A DNA stretch of 64,000 nucleotides from a bacterium 1XD42-54 (GCA_003612585.1 RAZH01000008.1:124001-188000), one strand, 5' to 3'; positions 27,215-36,795 are shown, numbered from the stretch's first letter. Made by a program: numbers and translations. The notes: generated from the sequence alone by a model not told the origin.

Positions 27215-27338
27215 TAGGAAAGAGAAGGAAATAATTTGAAGGATTGTGATCGTTTGATTCGGAAGATTATTTCAGAAAAATCATTTATGATATTACTTCA
27301 GAAAATGGTTCAGAAAAGGGATTCAGGAGATCGTGTTT

Positions 27339-28040
27339 ATGAAAGTGTTGGAAAAGAACAGACAGAAGTTACGGTTAATTGGCGTGATTATGCTGGCAGG
27401 ATTTGTGTTCCGTGTGGGGGGATTTTCAGGAGTACATGTATCGGCAGCAGAGAGCTTCGGCTATTTTGACGAAGCGGGAAACTGGATAGAGGGTGTTCCA
27501 GGGGAATTAGAAGATTTGGAAATGATGGATGGTGAATCTTATGAAGAGCCATCGTTGGAAGTGGATACACCAGAGACAGAGGCTGTGAAAAAAACAGGAA
27601 GCTATAAGTCTGCTGAGGGATGGTCTGTGGATGATTTTGCCAGCACAGAGGAGAAAACCGTATATAAGCTGGATGGATATGTAGGGACGGAAGGGACTTC
27701 GACGATAGCCTGCAGTTATCTTGATACAAACTATTCTGTACTTGAGTATGAACAGCTTCGCGATATGCTGACGAATAATCTGTTGTACAGCAATGTCAAT
27801 GCACAAATCAGTGCGAGCGCTGTTTATACGAATGCAAAGGACTATCTCTATATTCTTCTGGTTGATGATACTGCACAGGATTACCGGAATATATACTGTT
27901 ATGCAGTTGGTGATTATCGCTGCTTCTGTGTAGAAGTGAAAGAGTACCGGACTGAGGCAGAGCAGCTGAGGGCACAGGGAGAGAAAACACCGCAGGAAGC
28001 CGGTCAGGGAATTGCGGAAAGCTTTGTCTGGAATGCGTAA
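27339..28040 (+). CDS. Secreted protein of unknown function
   Basis: I do not recognise this 233-residue protein. A basic start (KVLEKNRQKLR) and hydrophobic core (LIGVIMLAGFVFRVGGF) ending near VSAAES look like a Sec signal peptide. An acidic, proline-containing linker (residues about 40-80) follows, then a domain with several Tyr and Cys residues. I chose ATG 27339 over GTG 27333 because AGGAGA at 27325-27330 is better spaced. The next gene begins 12 bases downstream and may be co-transcribed. Confidence 0.7.
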   Translation: MKVLEKNRQKLRLIGVIMLAGFVFRVGGFSGVHVSAAESFGYFDEAGNWIEGVPGELEDLEMMDGESYEEPSLEVDTPETEAVKKTGSYKSAEGWSVDDFASTEEKTVYKLDGYVGTEGTSTIACSYLDTNYSVLEYEQLRDMLTNNLLYSNVNAQISASAVYTNAKDYLYILLVDDTAQDYRNIYCYAVGDYRCFCVEVKEYRTEAEQLRAQGEKTPQEAGQGIAESFVWNA

Positions 28041-28052
28041 GAGGAATGCCGT

Positions 28053-28916
28053 ATGATTCAGGATTTAGGGACGCATAGATTTCATAATGAATATTGTGAG
28101 ACGGCAGCGGATGGAGAAAGTCGGGTGATCTGCTGCAGAGGGCGGGAGATTTTCGTGAATTGTAAGGAGGATCGGATTTCCTTTCTGACTTATGCCCAGG
28201 TTATCAGCTGTTTTCCCGAGCTTGCAGGAAAAGAAACGTACTTGTTTTCGATTGATGAGGTGACTTACTTTCTGTTCCGCGGACAGCCGGGTGAATTCCT
28301 TTCGGAAAGAGCGGATGATGTGTTTCAGGGATTTTCTTGGGAAAAGCCGGAGCGCATGCGTACCGCGTTGCCGCGGGAAATGGCATTTGCAGGCGTGACA
28401 GGAATGCAGCTTTCCAGCTGGTACAAAAGCAGGAGATATTGTCCGTGCTGTGGGAGTGCACTAGAGCATAGTACGAAAGAGCGTATGCTGTACTGTCCGA
28501 ATTGTGGACAGGTAGAATATCCTAAGATATGTCCGGCTGTCATTGTTGGCGTGATACATAAAGATAAGATTCTTCTAACCAAATATGCAGGCAGGGCATA
28601 CACGAAATATGCTCTGATTGCCGGATTTACTGAAATTGGTGAGTCTATCGAAGACACCGTGCGCCGTGAGGTGATGGAAGAGGTTGGACTTCGCGTAAAA
28701 AATATCCGCTACTATAAAAGCCAGCCATGGTCATTTTCAGATACACTGCTGATGGGATTTTTCTGTGAGGTGGACGGAGACGATACCATTCGTCTTGATG
28801 AGACAGAGCTTTCTGTAGCAGAATGGCATGTAGCGCAGGAGGTGCCGGAGGATGACGGCGTTAGTCTTACAAGGGAAATGATGCGTGTATTTAGAGAGAA
28901 AATGATATTTCGTTAA
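28053..28916 (+). CDS. nudC: NAD+ diphosphatase-like NUDIX hydrolase (NudC family)
   Basis: The protein has 287 residues: an N-terminal domain, a four-cysteine zinc ribbon (CPCCGSALEHS and CPNCGQ), and a complete NUDIX box, GFTEIGESIEDTVRREVMEE followed by VGL. The SQPWSF motif after the box is the NADH pyrophosphatase signature. NudC enzymes cleave NAD(H) to NMN(H) and AMP and can remove NAD caps from RNA. A strong terminator follows. Confidence 0.92.
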   Translation: MIQDLGTHRFHNEYCETAADGESRVICCRGREIFVNCKEDRISFLTYAQVISCFPELAGKETYLFSIDEVTYFLFRGQPGEFLSERADDVFQGFSWEKPERMRTALPREMAFAGVTGMQLSSWYKSRRYCPCCGSALEHSTKERMLYCPNCGQVEYPKICPAVIVGVIHKDKILLTKYAGRAYTKYALIAGFTEIGESIEDTVRREVMEEVGLRVKNIRYYKSQPWSFSDTLLMGFFCEVDGDDTIRLDETELSVAEWHVAQEVPEDDGVSLTREMMRVFREKMIFR

Positions 28917-28966
28917 GAATCAAGAAAAATCTTAAAGGAAATGGAACAGGAATAAAAAATTATAAA

Positions 28967-29017
28967 CGAATCGCCGCAGATATTGATTTTGTCTGTGGCG
29001 ATTCGTTTCGTTTCTTT
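28967..29017 (+). terminator. Intrinsic terminator after nudC
   Basis: CGAATCGCCGCAGA (28967-28980) pairs with TCTGTGGCGATTCG (28992-29005) with one G-U pair, followed by TTTCGTTTCTTT. It lies in the gap to the convergent GH13 gene. Confidence 0.85.
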
Positions 29018-29067
29018 ATATAAATATAAAAACATTTATAAAATTTGGTTTGGCGGTTTCGTCTTAT

Positions 29068-30735
29068 TTATAAAAGTTCAAGCACAACAGCCTGATATCC
29101 CTGAAGCTGAGCCACATTGCCATTTAGATTCAGCTGTGGGTAATTGTTCGCAAGGATGCGAAATTGATCAGCAGGTAAGCATACATCCTGCGGTTCTTTC
29201 TGATAGTTTGCCAGTATGAGCAGCGTCTGCTGTTCACTTTTTCGGAAAAATGCCATCAGATTTTTCTGTTCCCTCAGATACGGAAGCATTCTTCCGTATA
29301 CGATAGTCTCTTTGTAGTCAGGATTTTTACGCAGAGCAATCAGCTGTTTGTACCAGAAAAAAACAGAGTCTCTGTCATGGAGCTGGGAAGCAGCATTGAT
29401 GGAAACATAATTGGGGTTTACCTGTAGCCATGGCGTGCCTGTGGTAAAGCCTGCACAGGGGGCATCACTCCACTGCATGGGAGTACGGGCGTTGTCACGG
29501 CTGTACATAGATACTGCTTTTAGTGCTTCTGCTTCAGAAAGTCCGGCATTGAGTGCATTTTGATATTCGTCGAGTGAGCTGATGTCGTCTACCTCGTCAA
29601 TAGAGCTGAAACGTGTATTTTCCATGCCGAGTTCCTGTCCCTGATAGATAAAAGGAATACCGCGCATCATAAGAGTGATGGCGCCAAGCATTTTTTTGCT
29701 TGTATCATTGATCTCTTCATTGGCCAGATAATAACTGACACCGCGCGGTTCATCATGGTTTTCAATGATGTTTGCATAAAAACCAATATCCTGAATTGCT
29801 TCCTGCGCATCAAAGCAGCAGTTTTTATAGTCTTCCGGTGTGATAGGTTTCCGGTCATACCAGCCTTTATCGCTTCCGCCAAAGCAGGTAGTGGAAAAAT
29901 CAAACATGGTGGAGAAATGACCGTTTTCTCCTATGAATTCTTCCAGTTCTTCCGGTTTCGCGTTGAATACCTCGCCTACGGTGAATGCATCGTACTGTGC
30001 GAAGGTCCGGTTTTTCATTTCGTGCAGGAAGGTTCCGACGCCCTGCGCTTCTTTTAGCATATTGTGAATGGCGGACAGGCCGTCGGGCCGGTCGATTGGA
30101 TAATCATGGAAGGGCAATGTTTTTTTAATATTGATGATTGCGTCAATCCGAAAGCCGCCCAGACCTTTATCGAGCCACCAGTTAATATTTTTATAGACTT
30201 CTTCGCGTACCTCCGGATTTTCCCAATTCAGATCCGGCTGTTTCTTATGGAAAACATGCAGGTACAACTTGTCCGTCCCGGGCAGGGGTTCCCAGCAGGG
30301 GCCTCCGAAATAAGACCGCCAGTTGCAGGGAAGTCCTTTGGAGGCGTCTTCCAGATAAAAATATTTTCCATATTTTCCGTTCGGGTCCGCCATGGCTTTC
30401 CGGAACCATTCATGTTCGTCAGAGCAATGGTTCACAACCAGATCCATTAAAATTTTAATGCCGCGTTTTTGCGCTTGCTCAATCAGCTCATCCATATCTT
30501 CCATTGTCCCGAATTTCGGATCGATCTGATAATAGTCTGCGATATCGTAACCTTGGTCAGCCAGTGGGGAAAGATAGATCGGGGAGAGCCATAAAATATC
30601 AATACCGAGTTCAGCGAGATAGTCCAGTTTCTGTATAATTCCACGGATATCTCCGATTCCGTCTCCATTCGTATCATAAAAACTTTTCGGGTAAATCTGA
30701 TACGCAACTTTATCATGCCACCATTTTTTTTGCAT
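29068..30735 (-). CDS. malL: Alpha-glucosidase, GH13 (oligo-1,6-glucosidase / MalL type)
   Basis: Cytoplasmic GH13 enzyme of 555 residues that splits glucose from malto- or isomalto-oligosaccharides. It has nucleophile D198 in GGFRIDAI, acid/base E255 in TVGEVFN and transition-state stabiliser D328 in IENHDEPR. The residue after the nucleophile is alanine (A199); in characterised relatives valine there favours alpha-1,6 links, while alanine or threonine favours alpha-1,4, so maltose-type substrates may be preferred. The gene is monocistronic, with the AraC-type regulator gene just upstream on the same strand. Confidence 0.92.
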   Translation of the reverse strand: MQKKWWHDKVAYQIYPKSFYDTNGDGIGDIRGIIQKLDYLAELGIDILWLSPIYLSPLADQGYDIADYYQIDPKFGTMEDMDELIEQAQKRGIKILMDLVVNHCSDEHEWFRKAMADPNGKYGKYFYLEDASKGLPCNWRSYFGGPCWEPLPGTDKLYLHVFHKKQPDLNWENPEVREEVYKNINWWLDKGLGGFRIDAIINIKKTLPFHDYPIDRPDGLSAIHNMLKEAQGVGTFLHEMKNRTFAQYDAFTVGEVFNAKPEELEEFIGENGHFSTMFDFSTTCFGGSDKGWYDRKPITPEDYKNCCFDAQEAIQDIGFYANIIENHDEPRGVSYYLANEEINDTSKKMLGAITLMMRGIPFIYQGQELGMENTRFSSIDEVDDISSLDEYQNALNAGLSEAEALKAVSMYSRDNARTPMQWSDAPCAGFTTGTPWLQVNPNYVSINAASQLHDRDSVFFWYKQLIALRKNPDYKETIVYGRMLPYLREQKNLMAFFRKSEQQTLLILANYQKEPQDVCLPADQFRILANNYPQLNLNGNVAQLQGYQAVVLELL

Positions 30736-30808
30736 CGTAGGTCCCTCTTTTCTGATAAATTTATGCAGGTAATTGCATAAGACTGTTCCACAGTGATAGC
30801 TTTGTTTT

Positions 30809-30855
30809 ATACTTTATGATAAATAAAGTATAGTGTCATTCGGAACGAATGTCTT
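30809..30855 (-). promoter_or_regulatory. GH13 gene promoter with palindromic operator
   Basis: Reverse-strand AAGACA (30855-30850) and TATACT (30832-30827) are 17 bases apart. The spacer contains the palindrome CATTCGGAACGAATG (30837-30851). A second inverted repeat, ATACTTTAT with ATAAAGTAT (30809-30817, 30823-30831), overlaps the -10. Either may bind the adjacent AraC-type regulator or a sugar repressor. Confidence 0.55.
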
Positions 30856-30867
30856 ACAATTATGTGA

Positions 30868-31770
30868 TTAAAAACTACGATATTTTGACTTTTTTAGGCG
30901 GTATTGCAGTGGTGTGGTTCCGGTTTGGCGGCGAAATTCCCGAAGAAAATTTCCCAAATTAAAGAAACCGCATTCCAGGCAGATTTCAGTGACCTGCATG
31001 GAGGTATCTGCAAGCAGGTCCAGCGCGCGGCGAATCCGGTATTCGTTTATGTATGCAATCGGAGAGGAACCGGTCATTTTTTTGAAAAAGCGGCAAAAAT
31101 ACTGTTCGTTCAGGTTTAAGATGGCAGCCAGATCATGAATACATATTTTTTCCGTATAGTGTGCATGAATATAAGAAAGCACGGTCTTGATGTTTTCGAC
31201 GTTTTCATTTTTCGGATTCTTGGTCTGACAGAGCAGATTGTTTTCTGCGAGATATCCGAGAATATTCAAAAGAGACGCTTTGGCAAAAATTTGCGGTACC
31301 GAAGGATCTGGAAGCGTCTTGGAGGCGTCAAGGCGGGCAATCAGTTTTTCGTATTCAGAAGATATCGCAGGATAGCAGGCCATGGAAGGCGAAATCGTAC
31401 GCGGGAACAGAAGGTTTCCATGTGCGAGCGGCAAAAGCAGACGGCTTTGTGCATCATCGTTCGAGAGGAAGTTGAGCATATAGGGGGAGAATACAACGGC
31501 AGATTCCAGACAGCATTCGGTTCCGTGAATCTGATGGAGCTCCCCGGAATGGACAAAAAAGAAACATTCTGAGTGAATTTCATAATGCTCTGTATTGATT
31601 TCAAGTGTGAAATGGCCTTCTTTAAAATGAATGATTTCGAGTTCCTCATGCCAGTGCAGGGAAGTAAAAAAACTGCGTGTAAACGAATCAGCATGATAAC
31701 AGGCACAGCGAAACGTCTGGCTCCCATGCGTGTGTTTCTCTTTTAAGGAGAGAGGATTTTGTGAATACAA
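30868..31770 (-). CDS. AraC-family transcriptional regulator
   Basis: 300 residues: an N-terminal cupin-like sensor domain (SLHWHEELEIIHFKEGHFTL) and a C-terminal double helix-turn-helix (KICIHDLAAILNLNEQYFCR and the signature around VTEICLECGFFNLGNFLREF). Start is TTG 31770 behind AAGGAGG. Given its position next to the GH13 gene, it probably activates alpha-glucoside use. Confidence 0.9.
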   Translation of the reverse strand: MYSQNPLSLKEKHTHGSQTFRCACYHADSFTRSFFTSLHWHEELEIIHFKEGHFTLEINTEHYEIHSECFFFVHSGELHQIHGTECCLESAVVFSPYMLNFLSNDDAQSRLLLPLAHGNLLFPRTISPSMACYPAISSEYEKLIARLDASKTLPDPSVPQIFAKASLLNILGYLAENNLLCQTKNPKNENVENIKTVLSYIHAHYTEKICIHDLAAILNLNEQYFCRFFKKMTGSSPIAYINEYRIRRALDLLADTSMQVTEICLECGFFNLGNFLREFRRQTGTTPLQYRLKKSKYRSF

Positions 31771-31837
31771 AGCGATTTCCTCCTTTGGGGATTGTGCAAA
31801 TCCAAAAAATTCGTAAGTTTATGATAACATATCTAAC

Positions 31838-31866
31838 TTGAGTTCACTATCTATTTGTATTATAAT
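31838..31866 (+). promoter_or_regulatory. Promoter for the PepV-like dipeptidase
   Basis: TTGAGT (31838-31843), 17-base spacer, TATAAT (31861-31866), 53 bases before the start codon. Confidence 0.75.
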
Positions 31867-31919
31867 TATAACGAAGTACATTTCAAGATATGGTCTTGAT
31901 CAGACAGGAAGGATTCCAT

Positions 31920-33425
31920 ATGTACAAAGAAAAAATTGATGCTTACATTGACAGCAAGAAAGATGAGCTTCTGAACGATTTGATGACTCTGGTGCGGATT
32001 GACAGTCAGAAGGGAGAGTCGTCGGAAGGAAAACCATTTGGAGAAGGACCGGCGAGGGTGCTTCAGGAGGCAGAAAAGCTGCTGCAAACATACGGTTTAT
32101 ATGTGAAAAATTATAATAATTACGTGGTGACAGGAGACCTTTTTGAGGGAGAAAAGGGCCTGGATGTGCTGGCGCACCTGGATGTTGTTCCGGCATCAAA
32201 AGACTGGAGTGTGACACAGCCATTTGAACCGAAGATTGTCGACGGCAGGATCTATGGCCGTGGAACTGCGGATGACAAAGGACCTGCGGTTGCTCTGCTT
32301 TATGCGATTCGGGCAATCAAGGAACTTGGGATTCCGATGAAAAAAAGTGTACGCATTGTGCTTGGCTCTGACGAGGAGTGTGGCTCCGGTGATCTGGCAT
32401 ATTATTACAGCATTGAAAAAGAGGCGCCCTATACGTTTACCCCAGATGCTGATTTCCCGGTGATTAATATTGAAAAGGGACGTCTGGAGGCAAGCTTCCA
32501 TGCATCGTTTGCGGATGGACTGAAGCTGCCCGGGATTGTCAGTCTTGCAAGCGGCGACAAGGCAAATGTTGTGCCGCAGCGTGCGGGCATGGTGATTGGC
32601 GGCCTTGAGAAAACAGCGCTTGCTGCATGTGCAGATAAGGTGACGGCTGAAACAGGAGTAGCCTTTACACTTCGGGAAGTTACAGAGGAAATACTGACAT
32701 CTCAAATAGAAGAGAATATGAATGCAGAGTATGTCCGGGACACCATGGACGAAGCGAAAAAAGACTGTGATTCCGCAGTTTTCTTTTTCGTGGAGGCACG
32801 GGGGCAGGCAGCACATGCATCTACTCCGCAGGAGGGGAAAAATGCGCTGACAGCGATGCTTCGCCTGGCAGCAACGCTCCCGCTTGCAGAGTCTGAGGGC
32901 TTGCAGGCTGTGAGGGCGCTTGCAGAACTGTTTCCATATGAGGATACCTGTGGAAAAACACTTGGGATTTACCGTGAGGATGAAGAGTCGGGTGCTGTGA
33001 CACTGTGCTTCAGCATACTGCGCTGTACGGCCCATGGGCTGTCAGGTGTTTTTGACGCCAGGCTGCCGGTTGGGTGTACAGAAGAAAATACGAAGGTTCC
33101 AGTGAGAGAGAAACTGGCAGCGCGCGGCATTTGTATGGATGACAACCAAATGGTAAAGCCTCACTGTGTGCCAGGCGATTCGGATTTTGTAAAAACACTG
33201 CTTGGAAGCTATGAGCGGTATACCGGAATCAAAGGCGAACCCCTTTCCACTGGCGGAGGTACCTATGTACATGCGCTGGAGCGGGGCGTGGCATTTGGAT
33301 GTATGGTACCGGAGGTCGATAATCATATGCATGGGGATGATGAATTTATGGTGATTGAGCAGCTGGTTCTGAGTGCCAAAATATTTGCAGATGCGATTAT
33401 TAAAATATGCAATGAGCTTGCATAG
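31920..33425 (+). CDS. pepV: Dipeptidase PepV-like, M20 family (Sapep)
   Basis: A 501-residue di-zinc metallopeptidase that hydrolyses dipeptides in the cytoplasm. Landmarks are the metal-binding LDVLAHLDVVPASKDW, GRGTADDKGPAVALLYA, the catalytic glutamate pair in GSDEECGSGD and the C-terminal STGGGTYVHALERGVAFG. ATG 31920 with AGGAAGGA upstream was preferred over the in-frame ATG at 31890. It may recycle peptides as an amino acid source. Confidence 0.92.
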   Translation: MYKEKIDAYIDSKKDELLNDLMTLVRIDSQKGESSEGKPFGEGPARVLQEAEKLLQTYGLYVKNYNNYVVTGDLFEGEKGLDVLAHLDVVPASKDWSVTQPFEPKIVDGRIYGRGTADDKGPAVALLYAIRAIKELGIPMKKSVRIVLGSDEECGSGDLAYYYSIEKEAPYTFTPDADFPVINIEKGRLEASFHASFADGLKLPGIVSLASGDKANVVPQRAGMVIGGLEKTALAACADKVTAETGVAFTLREVTEEILTSQIEENMNAEYVRDTMDEAKKDCDSAVFFFVEARGQAAHASTPQEGKNALTAMLRLAATLPLAESEGLQAVRALAELFPYEDTCGKTLGIYREDEESGAVTLCFSILRCTAHGLSGVFDARLPVGCTEENTKVPVREKLAARGICMDDNQMVKPHCVPGDSDFVKTLLGSYERYTGIKGEPLSTGGGTYVHALERGVAFGCMVPEVDNHMHGDDEFMVIEQLVLSAKIFADAIIKICNELA

Positions 33426-33554
33426 CTGAGTGGAATGCGCAGTATATACCGTAAATAGAATAACAGGTTCCGGAAATCGGTTCCAGCAATTATAAATGAA
33501 ACTCCGGCGAATCTTATACTGTGGATGAATCCGGAGGAAAAGGAGAGGGTCATG

Positions 33555-34790
33555 ATGAAAACACCAAGTACAGCAGCACTGGAAAAAATCTACGGAGAAA
33601 GCGAGGTAAGCCGGAAACGTTATGAGTCACTGGCGGAGAATTTTGAGAAAATGTTCCATTCAGATAAAATGGAATTCTTTACAGCTCCGGGAAGAACGGA
33701 AATTGTCGGCAATCACACAGATCACAATGGGGGAAAGATTCTGGCGGCTAGTATCAGCATGGATACGATCGGAGCTGCATATCCAAGCGGCGACGATACT
33801 GTGACGATTGTCAGCGAGGGCTATGCCGGAAAGGTTGTCATTGATCTGAAGAAACTGGCGGATGTGCCGAAGAACAGAGGGACACTTTCTCTGGTGGCCG
33901 GTATGCTGACAGCAGCAAAAAAAGCTGGCTTCCAGGTGGCAGGTTTTAATGTCTATGTTTCGACAGAGGTGATCAGTGCGGCAGGCGTGAGTTCCTCCGC
34001 TTCTTTTGAGATGCTGATCTGCTCGATTGTCAATTACTTTTTCAATGAAGGAAAGATGCGCTGCATTGATTATGCAAGACTTGGTCAGTATGCAGAGAAT
34101 CATTACTGGGATAAGGCGTCAGGTCTGATGGATCAGATGGCATGCGCAGCGGGAGGAACAATTCTTCTTGACTTTTCAAAAAATGATGAGGAACTCTGTG
34201 AGCAGGTAGATTTTTCTTTTTCACAGATCGGATATGATCTGGTTATTGTAAATACGGGAAAAGGCCACGCAGATCTGAGTGAGGAGTATTCCAGTATCCC
34301 GCAGGAGATGCGGCAGGCGGCTGTGGCAATGGGAGCAGGTTTGCTTTATGAACGGGATCTGGATACGCTGCTTCAGAATCTGTCAGAAATTGACAACGAT
34401 CGCGCAATCCTGCGCGCGCTGCATTTCTATGAGGAAAACAGACGCGTGGACGAGGCATATGCGGCAGCGAAAGCTAAGGATGCAGCAGCATTGCTGAACG
34501 CCATCGAAGCGTCAGGGCATTCGTCCTGGGAGTGGCTGCAGAACTGCTATACCCTTCAGGATTATAAGGAACAGAAGATCACACTGACGCTGGCACTGAC
34601 AAAGCTGTTCCTTGACAGGACGAAAAGAGGAGTATGCAGGGTGCATGGCGGCGGTTTTGCGGGCGTCATCGCATGTGTGTTGCCGAAAGAGGAGACACAG
34701 GATTATATGAATTATATCTCCGGTTTTGTGGGTAAGGAAAATGTATATCCAATGAATATCCGTCTGTTTGGAGCAGGACACGTGGAATAA
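33555..34790 (+). CDS. galK: Galactokinase (GHMP kinase family)
   Basis: Converts galactose to galactose 1-phosphate. The galactokinase signature is present in altered form (GRTEIVGNHTDHNGG, usually GRVNLIGEHTDYNGG), as are the ATP-binding AGVSSSASFEMLI and the C-terminal VHGGGFAGVIACVLP. Length 411. Several ATGs occur; 33555 lies eight bases after AGGAGA. No other Leloir gene is adjacent. The altered signature leaves room for a related sugar kinase. Confidence 0.85.
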   Translation: MKTPSTAALEKIYGESEVSRKRYESLAENFEKMFHSDKMEFFTAPGRTEIVGNHTDHNGGKILAASISMDTIGAAYPSGDDTVTIVSEGYAGKVVIDLKKLADVPKNRGTLSLVAGMLTAAKKAGFQVAGFNVYVSTEVISAAGVSSSASFEMLICSIVNYFFNEGKMRCIDYARLGQYAENHYWDKASGLMDQMACAAGGTILLDFSKNDEELCEQVDFSFSQIGYDLVIVNTGKGHADLSEEYSSIPQEMRQAAVAMGAGLLYERDLDTLLQNLSEIDNDRAILRALHFYEENRRVDEAYAAAKAKDAAALLNAIEASGHSSWEWLQNCYTLQDYKEQKITLTLALTKLFLDRTKRGVCRVHGGGFAGVIACVLPKEETQDYMNYISGFVGKENVYPMNIRLFGAGHVE

Positions 34791-34864
34791 TTTGCGATGC
34801 TGACAGAGGAAAGTAATCTGCTGGAAAGGATTTCTGGATAAAAAGATAAGGTCAGATCATTATA

Positions 34865-34907
34865 AGTCCCGGCTGAAGTCATATTTGATGTTCAGCCGGG
34901 ACTTTTT
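34865..34907 (+). terminator. Intrinsic terminator after galK
   Basis: AGTCCCGGCTGAA (34865-34877) pairs with TTCAGCCGGGACT (34891-34903), followed by T5. It lies between convergent genes, but the T tract is on the forward strand. Confidence 0.9.
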
Positions 34908-34936
34908 GTGCACAGGCGTGGCAGAAGAAATGCCGC

Positions 34937-36679
34937 TTAGTCGGACAACAGGCGGATTCCTGAGATATCTGAAGCAATCATCATGGAATAATTCGTGTAA
35001 TATACGACAAAACCGGGCTTTGCTCCATTTGGTTTTTTGACGTGCTTTTTTTCGATATAGTCAATCTCTACTTTTTCCGCGCCGCGGTTTTTGGAATAAT
35101 AGGCGGCAAGCCGTGCAGCTTCTTCAAAGGTCCGATCCGGCAGCTCTTCACCGCGGGATTTTACGATCACATGAGAACCGGGCGCTCCTTTGGCGTGGAA
35201 CCACCAGTCGTTTCCGGAGGCCAGCTTGAAGGTCAGTTCATCGTTCTGATAATTGTTTTTTCCAACATACATATCATAGCCGTCTGAGGAAATATAGTGA
35301 AACGGCGTGGATGTGATTTTTACTTTTTTTCCAGTATATTTGCGGCGAATGTAGCCGGCATCGGTCAGCTCTTCCTTGACCTGTACGAGATCTGCCTCAG
35401 ACAGGGCCATGTCCATGAAGGTACAGATGGATTCGAGCTGTGTGATCTCAGCCTGTGTTTCCTGAATATGTTCGGAGAGCGCTTCCCAGGTACGTTTTAG
35501 TTTGTTGTATTTTTCAAAATATTTTTTTGCATTTTCCTGGGCGGTCATGGTGTCGTCAAGCGGAATTGTGATCATTTCGTTTGTGTAATAGTTCAGCGCT
35601 TCCAGCTTTTTGTCCCCTGGTTGTGCTTCATAGCCATAAGTGTTCAGCAGTTCACCGTAAATCCGATACTTATCGCGCTTTTCCGTATCTTTGAGCTGGC
35701 GGCTTTGGAGCTCATATTTTTTGCGGCAGCGATCCAGTGCTGTGGTTGCAATGCGGCGCAGGTCTGAAGATTTCTGGCGGATGCGTGTCACCGTATTTTT
35801 CATGGCGTAATACTGCTCCAGCATGGAAGAGGCGGAAGCGAACGGAACACATTCCAGATCCCGGTAAAGAGTCAGCGGTATGGAAGAAAATTCAACCGGA
35901 ATATGGTTTTGATCGTATATAATAGATGGCGCAAAATTGGCGGCCTGGACTTCTTCCATCATCAAGGAAAACTGGCGATAAAGGTGGAGCTGGGCCAGTT
36001 CTCCGATGGAATTTGCGCTCTGTGAGGATTCCAGGCAGGCACGGTGGCAGACTTCCTCTGCGATGACCGGGCTGATGCCAGTATAGGTCGTATAGATCGC
36101 TTTTGCCAGCGGCATTGGTTTGGAAAACACAGTACTGCGAAATTCCTGTTCAGAGGAAGCAAGCGGGTCGCATTTTTCCTGCGTCATTGCGATAAAATAT
36201 GGACGTCCAGGAAGTACCTCGCGCACGGAGCTGGTCTGTGCAGAAACGTGCTTGATGCTGTCCAGAATCATGCCCTTATCGTCGCAGAAAATGATGTTGC
36301 TGTGCTTGCCCATCAATTCCACAACCAGATCTTTGTGGCAGAGGTCTCCAAGCTCGTTAAAATGCTCGATTTCGAAATGAATGATCCGTTCAAGGCCTGG
36401 CTGCCAGATGCGCATCAGCTTTCCGTTGCCGATGTGCTTGCGCAGAAGCATACAAAAATTCGGTGCAGTCATCGGGGACGGTTTATTTCCTTCTGTCAGG
36501 TAGATGAGCGGGAGGCTGGCGCTTGCCGAGAGAAGCAATCTGCGCTGACCGGCCGGTCCTTTGAAGGTCAGCAGAAGTTCATCCGGTTCCGGCTGTGCAA
36601 TTTTGCTGATTCGTGACCCTTTTAACTGTTCGCTTAATTCTGAAACAATATTTGAAATGACAATTCCGTCTAATGCCAT
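34937..36679 (-). CDS. rqcH: RqcH-type NFACT protein (ribosome quality control)
   Basis: The bacterial Rqc2/NEMF homolog; it binds stalled 50S subunits and adds C-terminal alanine tails to the nascent chain. 580 residues from MALDGIVISNIVSEL: NFACT-N (1-200), coiled coils (about 270-440) and NFACT-R with DWWFHAKGAPGSHVIVKS. In the segment matching the functional Asp-Arg pair of B. subtilis RqcH, this protein has Glu-Arg (GLERII). Older annotations call it a fibronectin-binding protein. The reverse-strand frame continues 51 bases upstream, but the family N-terminus supports 36679. Confidence 0.9.
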   Translation of the reverse strand: MALDGIVISNIVSELSEQLKGSRISKIAQPEPDELLLTFKGPAGQRRLLLSASASLPLIYLTEGNKPSPMTAPNFCMLLRKHIGNGKLMRIWQPGLERIIHFEIEHFNELGDLCHKDLVVELMGKHSNIIFCDDKGMILDSIKHVSAQTSSVREVLPGRPYFIAMTQEKCDPLASSEQEFRSTVFSKPMPLAKAIYTTYTGISPVIAEEVCHRACLESSQSANSIGELAQLHLYRQFSLMMEEVQAANFAPSIIYDQNHIPVEFSSIPLTLYRDLECVPFASASSMLEQYYAMKNTVTRIRQKSSDLRRIATTALDRCRKKYELQSRQLKDTEKRDKYRIYGELLNTYGYEAQPGDKKLEALNYYTNEMITIPLDDTMTAQENAKKYFEKYNKLKRTWEALSEHIQETQAEITQLESICTFMDMALSEADLVQVKEELTDAGYIRRKYTGKKVKITSTPFHYISSDGYDMYVGKNNYQNDELTFKLASGNDWWFHAKGAPGSHVIVKSRGEELPDRTFEEAARLAAYYSKNRGAEKVEIDYIEKKHVKKPNGAKPGFVVYYTNYSMMIASDISGIRLLSD

Positions 36680-36760
36680 AGAAAAGCCCCCTGTTCTGTT
36701 GTGAAATAATTCTCTTAACCTGCCCATCATATCAGATTAAAAAAGAAAAGACAATTGTCA

Positions 36761-36789
36761 TTGACGGTTTTTCACCGATCGTTTATAAT
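36761..36789 (+). promoter_or_regulatory. Promoter of the yicC-remA-gmk-rpoZ operon
   Basis: TTGACG (36761-36766), 17-base spacer, TATAAT (36784-36789). It implies a transcript start near 36796 and a leader of about 175 bases before yicC. Confidence 0.8.
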
Positions 36790-36795
36790 AAATTC

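Noticed and set aside
27236-27469. Forward frame of 77 codons overlapping the start of the secreted unknown
   Set aside because: It starts with TTG, overlaps the signal peptide region in another frame and shows no domain; it may at most be a leader peptide.
32196-33035. Reverse-strand frame of 279 codons opposite pepV
   Set aside because: Composition of an antisense shadow and no ribosome binding site.
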